Source: Kryptolebias marmoratus (Eukaryota > Chordata > Actinopteri > Cyprinodontiformes > Rivulidae). Taken from it: a DNA stretch of 64,000 nucleotides. The stretch covers positions 1,485,026 through 1,549,025 of the forward strand of contig NC_051447.1 in assembly GCF_001649575.2 (NCBI RefSeq). Reading direction: 5' to 3'. Below the pieces are notes generated by a model, which saw only the letters and a list, made by a program, of their open reading frames with translations, made no database searches and was not told the origin of the DNA. This document shows positions 45,951 through 51,594 of this stretch, one piece after another; position 1 is the stretch's first letter; each line of letters opens with the position of its first letter. Made by a program: the position numbers and the translations under genes.

Positions 45951-47785
45951 CAAGCAAGGTTGACATCAATAGCTTTTGCCAAAGTTTTAAGCAAAATATC
46001 ACACAATGTGTTGTGTTTGTAGTAGGTGGTGTGTCAGGTTTTGTTTTGGTAGTGGTTTTTTTTTTGTATTTAGTGTTTTGTTTCTGGTTTCTTTTGGTTT
46101 TGGTTTACTGTCTTTGTTGCCCATTTGTCATCATTCTCCACTTATCCTCTGTCAGCTCTTGTTAATTGCCATGCCTATCTCCACCTGTCCACTATTGTAA
46201 TCACTCACCTGTGCCCACTTCCCATAATCATCCTCAGCTTCAAAACCTGGTCACTTTCTCTACTTCGCCACTGGTTCATTGTCCTTGGTATGTCTATTGT
46301 CTCTAGTCTTGTGTTGTCCAGTTCCCTTGCCTTGCCTTGCTTCGCCTCGCCGTTTTGTTTGTTTAGTTTAGTTTCAGCTGCTACGTCAGCTTTTGTTTTG
46401 ATCATCTTTTATTTTAATAAATTAGTTTCTTTTTTGAATGATGAGTCTGCGTTCTGTGTTCATCACGCTCTCCACCGGTCATGACATGGTGGGGATAAAG
46501 CCTTGCTTCTACCACATTAGATTTTAGCCAAATATCTGTGAAATACAATTAAAGCCATTTTCTAAGATCAGTTGGTTGTGGCAGCCATTTTGAATTAGGT
46601 TGACTCCAAAATGTAATCAGTTGTAAATGCACATTCTATTATTACATAATAAAAGTTTTATTAAAATCCATCCTGTGGTTAATGAGTTATTTTGCAAACA
46701 GACAGACAGAGTTGACTACACTAGTTAATGGCAAAATTTTAAAACATCTCATGCAATCAGGTAACACTCATTATCTGTATAACTAGCTAAGTTGTAATTT
46801 TTATGTTTGCCAAGGTTGATTAGCTGTGGTGGCCATCTTGAATTGGATTGACTTGAATTGGATGTACATCAAATGATTGTGTTCTGAAAATTTTATTATA
46901 ATTCATTTTGTGGTTCATGAGATGTTTTGCAAACCGACAGATAAAAGAACATACAGACATGGGGAAAAGCATTATTGCTCCTTCGCCTTTGGTGGCAGGT
47001 GATAAAACTAGAAATAGGAGAAAATAGTATAAAACTATAAAATATTCAGTTGAAATGCAATTTTTCTCCAGTTTTAGTGTAAACACTCCATATCTGCCTG
47101 CTCACACTCAACAAATTCAAGCTCAGTTTCCATAGCAACGATCTTCACAAACTCCCCCTCCCCTCCCGACCCCTCAAACCCCCCCAGCTACGATGCAGTG
47201 GAGGCGATGCAGTGATGGAGAACACTGTGCAGTGGTACATTAACCTACTTCACCGCCAGAACATTACCCGGATGAAGAACTACAGATGAGGAGGAGGGGG
47301 GGAAGGAGGGGGGAAGATGAGGTAAGAGGAAGGGACCACAGTTGTCCAAAAAGAGAGCATCCAAAGGACAAAACAGAGGAGAGTTAAATAAAGAGACAGA
47401 AAAAATCTAAATGAAACACAAGTATTTGTTCAGTTATCACCTAATGTCTGACAGATGAAATGATATTTTTAAATCTACTGATGAACACAGTGACTTGTCT
47501 TAATCATGTTCATTTCTGTTTATCCCTTCTGCATCCTTCCTCAGTGGTCCTGATGAGATCCCATTCAGCTGCCACAGCCTCAAACACCCCCATTACCACC
47601 ACAATAGGGGCACAATCCAAGAAAAGCTGGCTTCTTTCAGCATGTATTAATTAGAACAACCTTCCCAGCACAGACAGAAAAGCATGTTGGGTGTGTGATG
47701 ACTCACCGACATGTGTGATGACACACTGCACTCGCTGCAGCAGCTCCTGAACCGACATCTCGTCCTCCCTCAGCCAGCACAGCAT
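7360..47785 (-). CDS. mcf2l2: Dbl-family Rho guanine nucleotide exchange factor, N-terminal 15 coding exons (partial)
   Basis: Fifteen exons on the - strand join in one continuous frame (1874 nt, about 624 codons). The order is: start region; a Sec14/CRAL-TRIO-like lipid-binding domain (about residues 28-200, with [20 protein letters not shown] and [17 protein letters not shown]); a spectrin-like helical region (about 205-500); and a basic Pro-rich linker ([16 protein letters not shown]). In the DBL/DBS/OST family these precede the catalytic DH-PH module, which activates Rho GTPases at membranes. DH-PH exons are not in the window and should lie to the left. MCF2L2 is favoured over MCF2L or MCF2 because B3GNT5 lies within MCF2L2 in mammals and because the start region fits that paralogue best. 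The introns are packed with transposons. The span given covers introns; the exons are listed separately. Confidence 0.88.
7965..8075 (-). repeat. dispersed ~200-bp module, fragment in reverse
   Basis: Reverse complement matches the module (TGGATGTACATTCAGTGATT, then GAAAGTTTCATGAAAATCCA). Lies in mcf2l2 intron 14. Confidence 0.55.
8280..8985 (+). mobile_element. L2/CR1-type LINE, 5' leader and ORF1 fragment
   Basis: Leader sequence ending GATAATGATACATGTAATAA, then a degenerate ORF1. Frames read [20 protein letters not shown] near 8520, and later a lipase/esterase-like (SGNH) phrase around 8790-8960: [22 protein letters not shown] and a decayed GxND-type motif (CRNDT for the usual GGNDT or GTNDT). 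ORF1 proteins of CR1/L2 LINEs carry such an esterase domain. The copy is 3'-truncated and broken by stops. Confidence 0.65.
9234..9337 (-). CDS. mcf2l2: mcf2l2 coding exon 14
   Basis: 104 nt, acceptor TTTGTTTCAG, donor GTACTT. It codes a Ser-rich then Lys/Arg-rich stretch ([16 protein letters not shown]). This linker is poorly conserved; the exon is supported by its splice sites and by frame continuity with exon 13. Confidence 0.75.
9578..9764 (-). CDS. mcf2l2: mcf2l2 coding exon 13
   Basis: 187 nt, acceptor ACACTTGCAG, donor GTGAGC. It codes [20 protein letters not shown] and the linker [16 protein letters not shown], which joins the spectrin-like region to the DH domain in DBS-like GEFs. 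Confidence 0.94.
9843..10034 (-). CDS. mcf2l2: mcf2l2 coding exon 12
   Basis: 192 nt (64 codons), acceptor CTGTGTACAG, donor GTAAAT. It includes [20 protein letters not shown], a very characteristic family phrase, then an acidic helix ([14 protein letters not shown]). Confidence 0.95.
10902..11093 (-). CDS. mcf2l2: mcf2l2 coding exon 11
   Basis: 192 nt (64 codons), acceptor TTTTCCTCCAG, donor GTAATC. It includes [20 protein letters not shown] and [20 protein letters not shown], the hallmark helix of the family. Confidence 0.95.
11570..12095 (+). mobile_element. L2/CR1-type LINE, 3' end fragment
   Basis: 3' untranslated tail of the same LINE type: ACTACATCTGGACCAGTC..., then GTGCTTTGAGACAACTTTTG and TATATAAATAAACTGAATT at the end. 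It aligns by eye with 25900-26174 plus 27132-27350. Lies in mcf2l2 intron 10. Confidence 0.65.
12374..12493 (-). CDS. mcf2l2: mcf2l2 coding exon 10
   Basis: 120 nt (40 codons), acceptor GCTTTTTTAG, donor GTGTGT. It codes [20 protein letters not shown] then [18 protein letters not shown], the second helix of the spectrin-like repeat. Confidence 0.93.
12617..12647. repeat. (TG)n microsatellite followed by poly-G
   Basis: About 15 TG units, then TTTGGGGCGGGGGGGG. In mcf2l2 intron 9. Confidence 0.97.
13040..13260 (+). mobile_element. SINE-like short interspersed repeat
   Basis: Typical fish repeat with CAGGGCAGCTTTGGCTAC, GTGTGTGAATGTGTAGATGA, AAACGCTTTGGGGTCCTTGG and a tail AAGCGCTATACAAGTGCAG. 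No coding capacity. Class not certain. Confidence 0.6.
13300..13750. repeat. AGCTAAAAGC-type degenerate repeat, copy 1
   Basis: A run of short degenerate units (GCTAAAAACAAAAGTAGCAAA..) followed by TATGATTGGCTAAAATATTA. The same order (short units, then GATTGGCTGAAATAGC) recurs at 37850-38140, so both belong to one dispersed family. Confidence 0.6.
13803..13917 (-). CDS. mcf2l2: mcf2l2 coding exon 9
   Basis: 115 nt, acceptor GTGTTTCAG, donor GTAGCT (weak). It codes [19 protein letters not shown] and the [16 protein letters not shown] phrase, a strongly conserved spectrin-repeat helix of the DBL/DBS family. Confidence 0.95.
14048..14172 (-). CDS. mcf2l2: mcf2l2 coding exon 8
   Basis: 125 nt, acceptor GTGACTCAG, donor GTAATT. 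It codes [19 protein letters not shown] followed by an acidic ENQTTVER end that is split with exon 9. Helical linker leading into the spectrin-like repeat. Confidence 0.92.
14444..14593 (-). CDS. mcf2l2: mcf2l2 coding exon 7
   Basis: 150 nt (50 codons), acceptor CTTTCCTCAG, donor GTGAAG. It codes [20 protein letters not shown] and a region with [12 protein letters not shown], typical of DBS-like proteins after the Sec14 domain. Predicted helical. Confidence 0.94.
14640..15060. repeat. probable MITE-like sequence
   Basis: Contains GTATTCCAGAAAGCAGGTTT and related phrases common to fish non-autonomous DNA elements. Open frames on both strands here look like chance. In mcf2l2 intron 6. Confidence 0.3.
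15290..15690 (+). mobile_element. remnant of an L1-type ORF1
   Basis: A + strand frame near 15414-15510 reads [19 protein letters not shown], like the RNA-binding ORF1 protein of L1-type LINEs (DRAHRTLRAKP type motif), and ends at a stop. The flanks are decayed. Recognition rests on this motif alone. Confidence 0.4.
16188..16545 (+). pseudogene. short frameshifted ORF with a membrane segment, inside the unit above
   Basis: An ATG in a strong context (ACCATGG) opens a frame starting [15 protein letters not shown] that stops after about 42 codons. An overlapping frame then continues to 16545, with a hydrophobic segment ([17 protein letters not shown], about 16370-16420) and an end rich in polar residues. 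The two frames look like halves of one small (~115-residue) single-pass membrane protein separated by a frameshift near 16310. I do not recognise its function. Confidence 0.4.
17011..17490. repeat. 242-bp tandem duplication
   Basis: TTAGTAATTCTTATGTTG.C followed by CTTTTGGTACTATTAG occurs at 17011 and again at 17253. The second copy ends in a degenerate TTTAGTTTAG-rich stretch. Part of the 3' region of the unit at 16050-17700. Confidence 0.75.
18620..18736 (-). CDS. mcf2l2: mcf2l2 coding exon 6
   Basis: 117 nt (39 codons), acceptor TTTCTCTAG, donor GTAAGT. It codes [20 protein letters not shown] and then [19 protein letters not shown], the C-terminal part of the Sec14-like domain and the best-conserved stretch of the gene. 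Confidence 0.95.
19711..20252. repeat. 10-bp-period minisatellite
   Basis: About 54 copies of a decamer near TGGCATCTAC, alternating loosely with TGGCACCTGC (a 20-bp higher-order unit). All + strand frames stay open here only because the repeat lacks stops, so the overlapping frames are not genes. In mcf2l2 intron 5. Confidence 0.9.
20258..22365 (-). mobile_element. Tc1-type DNA transposon, decayed, interrupted
   Basis: A transposase remnant on the - strand. The helix-turn-helix part lies near 21930-22110 ([20 protein letters not shown] in one frame). The DDE part lies in 20640-21060 ([15 protein letters not shown] and [11 protein letters not shown], where Tc1 usually has NDPKHT). Terminal sequences of Tc1 style are CGTTTACACTGTATAAA near 20263 and GTGTATGTAAAC near 22280. 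Several frameshifts and stops make it inactive. An RTE-derived element sits inside it (21372-21887), so the Tc1 copy is the older of the two. Confidence 0.8.
21372..21887 (-). mobile_element. internally deleted RTE-type LINE inserted in the Tc1 copy
   Basis: 516 bp flanked by a perfect 14-bp target duplication, TTCCACCTTGACTG, at 21358-21371 and 21888-21901. The left part equals the 3' end of the full element at 28435 (CCATCCATCC, then CTTCTTCCGCTTATCCGGGG). The right part equals its 5' end (CACCAGGCACTCGCC, TGATCCCTCACCTAG). About 2.6 kb in between (endonuclease and reverse transcriptase) is missing. Confidence 0.85.
22858..22971 (-). CDS. mcf2l2: mcf2l2 coding exon 5
   Basis: 114 nt (38 codons), acceptor TTTTTCTAG, donor GTACCA. 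It codes [20 protein letters not shown], then a helix ending KDDFKMK. The donor bases GTACCA would themselves read Val-Pro, which the family has at this point; see findings. Confidence 0.9.
23547..23835. mobile_element. MITE-like element with imperfect terminal inverted repeats
   Basis: The left end, TTTTCCACCGGC, and the right end, GCCGATGGAAA, are inverted matches with one mismatch. The middle is C/T-rich and carries an expanded (AC)n tract at 23701-23785. Fish DNA elements with TTTTCCACCGG ends are common. It interrupts a GTAC-rich repeat. Confidence 0.45.
23701..23785. repeat. (AC)n microsatellite
   Basis: Imperfect (AC)n with AG interruptions (CACTCAGACACACAC), becoming a pure tract at about 23757-23785. 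Confidence 0.95.
24277..24724 (+). mobile_element. solo LTR, family A copy 1
   Basis: Begins TGTCAGG and ends CTGACA, flanked by the 5-bp duplication AGTTT (24272-24276 and 24725-24729). It contains the C/T-rich middle and an AATAAAC signal near 24641, typical of this LTR. No internal gag or pol lies beside it. Confidence 0.85.
25205..26174 (+). mobile_element. L2/CR1-type LINE, 3' reverse transcriptase end, part 1
   Basis: Frames read [18 protein letters not shown] and later [15 protein letters not shown], the C-terminal reverse transcriptase region of L2-like LINEs, followed by a decayed end and 3' tail. It is cut at 26174 by an LTR insertion and continues at 27132. Confidence 0.75.
26175..27131 (+). 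mobile_element. solo LTR, family B, split by family A copy 2
   Basis: Begins TGTGGGGGAAAATGC and, after removal of the inner insertion (26604-27111 with its duplication), ends CCTACA. It has a TTTAAATACGCC box and an AATAAAGATCC signal near 26537. Flanks are GATA and GATG, an imperfect 4-bp duplication. It interrupts the L2 copy, whose sequence resumes at 27132. Confidence 0.55.
26604..27111 (+). mobile_element. solo LTR, family A copy 2
   Basis: Begins TGTTAGG and ends CATGACA, flanked by a perfect 5-bp duplication AACTG (26599-26603 and 27112-27116). Polyadenylation signal AAATAAATTAG near 27039. It sits inside the family B LTR. Confidence 0.85.
27132..27360 (+). mobile_element. L2/CR1-type LINE, 3' end, part 2
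   Basis: Resumes the LINE cut at 26174 and runs to its end (GTGCCCCAAGATGACTTGTT, then TATATAAATAAACTATATTT). It aligns by eye with 11870-12095. Confidence 0.65.
27486..27576 (-). CDS. mcf2l2: mcf2l2 coding exon 4
   Basis: 91 nt, acceptor GTGTCTAG, donor GTAAG. It codes [20 protein letters not shown] and then the VKASLSKIA phrase of the Sec14-like domain. It ends in phase 0. Confidence 0.93.
27884..28096. mobile_element. GTAC-rich MITE with long terminal inverted repeats
   Basis: The two ends are 29-bp inverted repeats with one mismatch (outer part CTACTCAGGGTA, inner part CAATACATAATACAGC). The interior is made of degenerate GTAC-containing units (TATGTACTGGGTATGTACC). It lies between exon 3 and exon 4 of mcf2l2 and is the best-preserved copy in the window. 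Confidence 0.7.
28243..28357 (-). CDS. mcf2l2: mcf2l2 coding exon 3
   Basis: 115 nt, acceptor GCTGCAG, donor GTGTCT. It codes [18 protein letters not shown] followed by the VTYLTSIP phrase of the Sec14-like domain. An RTE retrotransposon ends only 77 bases upstream of its acceptor. Confidence 0.93.
28469..29779 (-). pseudogene. RTE reverse transcriptase core and C-terminus
   Basis: 436 open codons starting in the phrase [18 protein letters not shown]. They include [13 protein letters not shown], the catalytic [11 protein letters not shown], and the C-terminal [17 protein letters not shown] region. The catalytic Asp pair is intact. An expanded Lys/Phe stretch caused by a poly-A run lies after residue 40. 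The upstream part of the enzyme is in another frame (29880-30275), so the protein is broken. Confidence 0.85.
29880..30275 (-). pseudogene. RTE segment before the reverse transcriptase core
   Basis: 131 open codons with [10 protein letters not shown] and [20 protein letters not shown], the region just before the polymerase fingers. It is separated from the core by stop codons near 29875-29780. Confidence 0.8.
30494..31078 (-). pseudogene. RTE endonuclease domain fragment
   Basis: 194 open codons including [27 protein letters not shown] and [13 protein letters not shown] (the TDH near the C-terminus is the catalytic His motif of the AP-endonuclease-like fold). The N-terminal part of the fold continues upstream (about 31078-31300) in another frame ([19 protein letters not shown]). 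Confidence 0.8.
32638..32794 (-). mobile_element. tRNA-derived SINE, copy 1
   Basis: Reverse complement of the SINE at 54420: GGGGACTACGGTGGCTTGGT, then GCAGGTTTGAGCC (B-box type) and GGGCATCCGGCG. It ends at CTGAAGAAGGGAGCAGCC. In mcf2l2 intron 2. Confidence 0.75.
32815..33290 (+). repeat. dispersed ~200-bp module with ~250-bp left part, copy b
   Basis: Left part: CCTTGAAGTAGTGC, TTTTAGACTAAGATTATTTT. Right module: AATCAGTTGTAGATGTACAT, GCAAGTTTCACTGAAATTCA, ending CATTATCACTCTTTTGCC. No coding capacity. Confidence 0.7.
33655..33797 (-). repeat. dispersed module, reversed fragment next to exon 2
   Basis: Reverse complement carries TCAGTTGTAGATGTAGATCC and GAAGGTTTCATTGAAATCTG. It begins immediately beside the exon 2 donor of mcf2l2. 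A (TG)n tract is at about 33670-33688. Confidence 0.6.
33798..33881 (-). CDS. mcf2l2: mcf2l2 coding exon 2
   Basis: 84 nt coding [20 protein letters not shown] and the start of the HRQFAVLAG phrase: the beginning of the Sec14-like domain. The acceptor is ..TTGCAG and the donor GTCAGT. The left boundary touches a copy of the ~200-bp dispersed module. Confidence 0.92.
34205..34560. mobile_element. Tc1-type terminal fragment
   Basis: Begins CCTGGCAAAAATTATGGAATCACC-like sequence, the usual end of one fish Tc1 group, and repeats a similar phrase near 34485. No transposase frame remains. Confidence 0.45.
34590..34990 (+). mobile_element. fragment of the second LINE family (see 43660)
   Basis: Shares near-identical stretches with 44530-44930: GAGAGCCAGCTGAATGGTAA, AACAAAGTCCAAGCCATCAA, GAGACTGTACACTAAGAGAA. 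Truncated and full of stops. Confidence 0.7.
35157..35470 (+). other. open frame of unknown meaning
   Basis: A 101-codon frame with no family I recognise. Nearby TAAAG|GTAGGT (near 35512) resembles a donor. It could be part of a non-coding transcript; coding is not supported. Confidence 0.12.
35718..36265. mobile_element. GTAC-rich MITE, copy interrupted by another insertion
   Basis: Left end CAGTACACAATACAGCTC and right end TCTGTTATGTATTACTACC are inverted matches like those of 27884-28096. Between them, about 35765-36110 is foreign: it begins TAGGGCTGAAACATTTAGTC and carries GTCGAC motifs, the style of a non-autonomous hAT element. Confidence 0.5.
36680..36890 (+). repeat. dispersed module family, left part only
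   Basis: TTCCTTGAAGGAATGGATAT, AGAGTTTTAGACTAAGATCA and AATATCACAAGATGTCACTC match the left parts of copies at 32815, 48755 and 52225. The reading frame across it is chance. Confidence 0.65.
36900..37850. other. intron sequence, no supported feature
   Basis: mcf2l2 intron 1. Contains (CA) and CTCT-rich stretches near 37240-37280 and a CCAAT-type sequence (AGCCAATTGG near 37357) that could belong to an internal promoter. No exon could be supported. Confidence 0.3.
37850..38140. repeat. AGCTAAAAGC-type degenerate repeat, copy 2
   Basis: Short degenerate units (AAAGCTAATTTTAGCAAAGC, ACAGCTAAAAGATAAACTT) followed by TGATTGGCTGAAATAGC. Same family as 13300-13750. Confidence 0.65.
38267..38820 (+). 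mobile_element. solo LTR, family A copy 3
   Basis: Begins TGTCAGG and ends CCTCACA. Flanks are GTCTT and GTTTT, a duplication with one mismatch. Signal TAATAAACC near 38749. A short TTCCCTG tandem (four units) lies near 38645-38672. Confidence 0.75.
39870..40150 (+). mobile_element. Tc1-type transposase fragment
   Basis: + strand frames read [11 protein letters not shown], then [16 protein letters not shown] and [14 protein letters not shown]. This is the DDE half of a Tc1 transposase, broken by frameshifts and ended by a stop. Confidence 0.7.
40298..40645 (-). mobile_element. solo LTR, family A copy 4 (truncated)
   Basis: Reverse complement of the LTR body: signal region with an expanded (TAAA)n at 40411-40438, and the C/T-rich middle (CACCTGTGCCCACTTCTCC). 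The far end is missing and the near end (GAGTCAGG) is mutated. Confidence 0.65.
41300..41680 (+). repeat. dispersed ~200-bp module, copy c
   Basis: Two partial modules: GAAAGTTTCATTAGAATCTA near 41334 and again GAAAGTTTCATTAAAATCTA near 41628, with GTTGACTCCAACAGTTAATG between. Confidence 0.65.
42700..43060. other. possible internal promoter region, no exon supported
   Basis: Somewhat GC-richer than its surroundings, with TGACGTATT on the - strand (about 43000) and CTCACGCCCCTC. It could be an alternative promoter for mcf2l2, whose intron 1 contains it. Nothing else is seen. Confidence 0.2.
43660..45330 (+). mobile_element. second LINE family, reverse transcriptase region, decayed
   Basis: Broken + strand frames show, in order: [18 protein letters not shown] (fingers); [15 protein letters not shown]; a YMDD-type site changed to YMDY (44439-44450); [37 protein letters not shown]; and [19 protein letters not shown] recognise this as a fish LINE whose full form has a C-terminal zinc finger and restriction-like nuclease (R4/Rex6 style); that end is absent, so the clade is tentative. 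Unrelated to the RTE copy. Confidence 0.7.
45889..45946. repeat. (TA)n microsatellite
   Basis: 29 uninterrupted TA units. The long frames drawn across it are artefacts. Confidence 0.98.
46032..46486 (+). mobile_element. solo LTR, family A copy 5
   Basis: 455 bp, begins TGTCAGG and ends CATGACA, flanked by a perfect 5-bp duplication TGGTG (46027-46031 and 46487-46491). Signal AATAAATTAG near 46417. No internal region remains. Confidence 0.88.
46515..47005 (+). repeat. dispersed ~200-bp module, copy d (two modules)
   Basis: GGTTGTGGCAGCCATTTTGA near 46573 and TAGCTGTGGTGGCCATCTTG near 46821 mark two modules about 250 bases apart. It ends CATTATTGCTCCTTCGCC, as the other full ends do. Confidence 0.75.
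47707..47785 (-). CDS. mcf2l2: mcf2l2 coding exon 1
   Basis: 26 codons plus 1 nt, beginning [19 protein letters not shown] and ending at the donor GTGAGT (47701-47706). An in-frame ATG upstream (47852-47854) would lengthen the N-terminus by 23 residues. The start at 47785 is preferred because family members begin with a similar Met-Leu-x-Cys/Trp-Leu sequence. Confidence 0.8.
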
Positions 47786-48386
47786 CTCAGGGTGTGGGGA
47801 GCATCCACCCGTCTGATTCCTCGCTGGCTCTGCTGCCACGCCTCCTGTCGTCACCTAGCTCTCCCCCTCCCTTTGCTGGGTAATCTGATTTCCTCCCACC
47901 AGGTTTACTTCCTTCTTTTCCCTCTTCCTCTAATACATTTTTTTTATTTATTTTATTCTGATACAAATTCTTCGACTGACAGCTCCTCCTGATCTTACCC
48001 TTAAAAAATCCTGAAGATGATAACAATAATGCCACGCCTAGCTTGTGAACAAAACAAGAAGTCTCTTTGTAGTTCCAATGTCCAAGAAATACAGTCAGGT
48101 AAAATCAAACAACAGATAAAATAAGCACTCAGTCAGGACTAAGTCAGTTAGTGAATCAGAGAATAAATGCTGTAACTGCTTGTCTGTGAACAAAGCAATT
48201 AGAAAAGTGGGAGGATGCAAAATATTAAAGTTCAAAATCAAAACACCCTCAGTTTACCATCCACCCAGATACTAATATCCAAGTGAAAACCACAATGATC
48301 CACAAAAAGAACATATTCAAGAAATGTCCAAAAATAAAAGAAGTGCTCTTCAGCAAACACGGAAACACTCAATCCAGTGCGTTTAC

Positions 48387-48458
48387 CAGGGAACTCTTCA
48401 GGCTCGATGGGTGGGGAATCTCTGCTGCTCTTGCTGCTTGAATGATGCTCTGTATACC
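48387..48458 (-). CDS. candidate alternative upstream exon of mcf2l2
   Basis: 72 nt with a strong acceptor (TTCTTCATCAG) and a donor (CCCTG|GTAAAC). The phase-1 frame is open and reads like exon sequence (YTEHHSSSKSSRDSPPIEP), and it ends in the phase needed to splice into exon 2 (g|ATGAG). It could carry an alternative N-terminus that bypasses exon 1. There is no homology support that I can state, and it may be chance. Confidence 0.3.
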
Positions 48459-48754
48459 CTGATGAAGAAGCAGAATTACAGAAAGAAAGAATGAATCAGA
48501 TACCTGCCTGTACGGATCGCAAAGGAGTGAGTGAGGGGGGTTCACAGGGTTGAATAAAACACTGCTAATATCCATGGGCTAAATGAGTCCACTAGAGAAA
48601 TCCTGGAGCCTGGAGCTGAGCAAAAGGACCGGACCTCCAAGCTCACCACCCAGACAGCTTCACTGACTTTAATAAAGGAGTAGAACCCAAACTGATGTTA
48701 AAATGTTGTTTTAAAGTAATTATAAAATAACATTAACTTTTCAATATAAAGTTT

Positions 48755-49480
48755 AGTAATCCTTGAAGAAATGCATACCTGAGAGTTTTAAACCAAGATC
48801 ATCTTATGTTGAGAAAAAACAAAGTTTTAATCAGTTTTTGTCAAACCTAGAAAATAAAATTATGTGCCATCTCATGGAACATTGTGAGATGTTATGTTCA
48901 GAGAGTGTGTAGCAAATGAATCTCAGCTACCGTATCAAATTTTAGCTGTGAATTTGACTGAGCTGTAGCCATTTTTGTGTTGGCTAAGGCTGCTTAGCTG
49001 TGGTGACCATCCTGAATTAGATTTACTCCCAAATGTAATCAGTGGTAAATCTACATTCAGTGATGACTTTCTAAGAGTTTCCTTAAAATCCATGCACTGA
49101 TTCAAGAGATATTTTGCTAACATATAAACAGGGTTGACTCCAACATTTAATGCTAAAATTCTAAGCAAAAATCTGCAATGAGTAGCACCTAAAGTATGTG
49201 TTATGTATGATTATCAGCTTCTACCACGCCAGATTTTAGCACAGAATCTGGAAAATGAACAGAATTGTAGCCATTTTTGTGTTGTCTAAGGTCAGTAGGT
49301 TGTAACAGCCATCTTTAATTAGGTTGACTCAAAATGGTAATCAGTAGTAGATGTACATCCAGTGACTACTTTCTGCAAGTTTCCTTAAAACCTGTCCCGT
49401 GGGTCATGAGATATTTTGCTAACAAACAGGCAAAGTAGCATGAGCAAAAACAAAATTGCCTGTTTGCCTTTGTAGTATAA
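48755..49480 (+). repeat. dispersed ~200-bp module with left part, copy e
   Basis: Left part (ATCCTTGAAGAAATGC, AGAGTTTTAAACCAAGATCA), then two modules (AATGTAATCAGTGGTAAATC and AATGGTAATCAGTAGTAGAT). It ends AATTGCCTGTTTGCC. The most complete copy in the window. Confidence 0.75.
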
Positions 49481-49499
49481 TATACTGATAATAAAGTAC

Positions 49500-50390
49500 A
49501 GTTATCACTTGCCATTTAAGCTGTTAGACTTCCTGTATTCACTGAGTGCATCTGAAGAATCTCTTCTGATCCTGCTCCATGTTTTCACAAATGCAATTCA
49601 TGTCAGAGGAGGGCCCCAGCTTCTCTCATATTCTCCAGGGACTGTGGAGAGTGCAGCAATTAGCCTGAGACATCTGTGCTGCCAGGCCTTTCAGAACATT
49701 CAGCATCAGTATCAGTGCTACTGCCAAACAAAGTCCTTGTGATGCAAGATTTTATCTCATTCACAACAACATGCTCCTGTATGAAAGGCATGAATCTGTG
49801 AAATAATAAACGTGGGCTCTTCTGAATTTTCCATCCATTTGGAGTTTAAGCAGAGGCATAGTTAGGATGTAAACACTGCAGGATTACCCCAGCCCAGAAA
49901 TTTATGAATTTTTACTGTTCATTTTCAATTTTTTTCAAGCTTAAAGATTAAAGTGACAAAATAAGATAAAATGAGTGCATTTTTCTCCATATCCTTCATC
50001 AGTTTGAAGGCTCAGGCCACACTGTAGCAGCATCTGAGGCTGTGTCTGCTCCTTTTGTCTGTCAGAATAAAATAAAACCAAAACCAATTGAAATTGTTTA
50101 CTTGTGTAAACAAAACCAAACTTTCCCAGGCTTTTCTTTTGGGTGGGGTGGGGTGCAGCATAACCGGCTCAAATGAATCAGATCCCTTAAGTGACTGAAT
50201 CAGTTTAACCCAAGTCTATGAAGTGAACCAAACTTACTAACTCTACTGCAAGATGGGCCTCTGTGCACAAGGAGTAACTGTTCTGAATTTGGTTTGAACC
50301 TGATTGCAGCAGCACTAAAGGTGCACATTTACACATACTTATATGCACAAACACACACACAAATTAATTACTAAACACACACATGCATGC
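49500..50390. other. intergenic sequence between mcf2l2 and rfc4
   Basis: No gene seen. A 77-codon frame at 49509-49742 has no recognisable motif. Ends in a (CA)-rich stretch near 50350-50390. Confidence 0.3.
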
Positions 50391-50399
50391 CACACTATA

Positions 50400-50925
50400 A
50401 TATTCCTGTGTGGTGGAAAGTGTCTTCACCTTCTGCCTCACTGTGTGGTTTGGAAGCTGCATTGAGGAAGAGAGGGGGATAAAGTCTGCACGGATGACCA
50501 TCGGGTGCAGTGTACCACTAACTTGTGACATCTACACAATCAGATGTAGGGACAAAGCCACTTGCATCCTCACCGACCCCACCCACCCTGCACATGAACT
50601 GTTTACCCCCTTCCCCTCAAGAAGGAGGCTGCACTGTATATGGATAAGAACATCCAGACTGAAAAACAGCTTCTACCCAAATGCAGTAAGACTGCTGAAT
50701 CCCTCCACTTCCCAAATACTGCACTTTATTAATGTGCCTTAATGCTACAGTAGCCCTGTTGTGACCTACTGCTACTGTACTATTCCACTGTTGCACATGT
50801 TTTTAACTGTGACTTTTAGCTTGTTTTGTCTGTTTTATCTGAATTTTATTTTATTATCCTTCTACATGAAGCCTTAAAAATCATTTTGTTTTTATTTTGA
50901 GGTTTTAATGACAATAAATAAATCT
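50400..50925 (+). mobile_element. L2/CR1-type LINE, 3' end of the reverse transcriptase ORF
   Basis: An open frame of 110 codons ends with CILTDPTHPAHELFTPFPSR and RTSRLKNSFYPNAVRLLN, the C-terminal signature of L2/CR1-like LINEs. A short 3' tail follows, ending AATGACAATAAATAAATC. 5'-truncated. Confidence 0.75.
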
Positions 50926-51594
50926 AAATCATTTTAGCTTCAGATATTTATTGAATTGGGGTGCAACATGCATACATGATAATGTAAAAAAGATCATATT
51001 ACTTGTCAATGGCAGATTTGCAGCACACAAAAAAGTATTAATCTAGTGAAAAACAATGAAAATGAAATTTTGAAGGAAACAAGGAATAATTAAATAAAAT
51101 TGCAATAGGGGTGTATTTAAAAAAAACAATTCTGAATGGGAGTCAAAGAGACAACAAAATGCACGAGCACAGATTTATACTTTTAAAAGAATATGAAAGA
51201 CTCAAAGACAAATAAATCATGAAGGATTAGAATTCACCCAAAAAATACACTACCTGGACGAATTTCATGCCATTAACATTAACACAAAAATAAAATTTAC
51301 AAAAAGACAAAAAATGTCGGAACTCGGGGGCTAAGAGCTTTTGATGCCTCCAGTTATATCGTGTTGTGTATGTTTCTGCCGCAGGGCATGCTCGTCAGGC
51401 GTCGGCAACGTCTATGGTGAGTTTAACAACTAATTGAATGCACTGCAAATTGAACTAATAGAATGAGAAAATGGATTTAAACGGAGAAAGAAAAGAGTCA
51501 CTAAGAAAATCAGAATACAAGAAAAACGAAAATAAAGGGAGACCCGCCGTGACTGCGGAAATACGACAAATCCGCTGCGTTTGATCAGGCTCTT

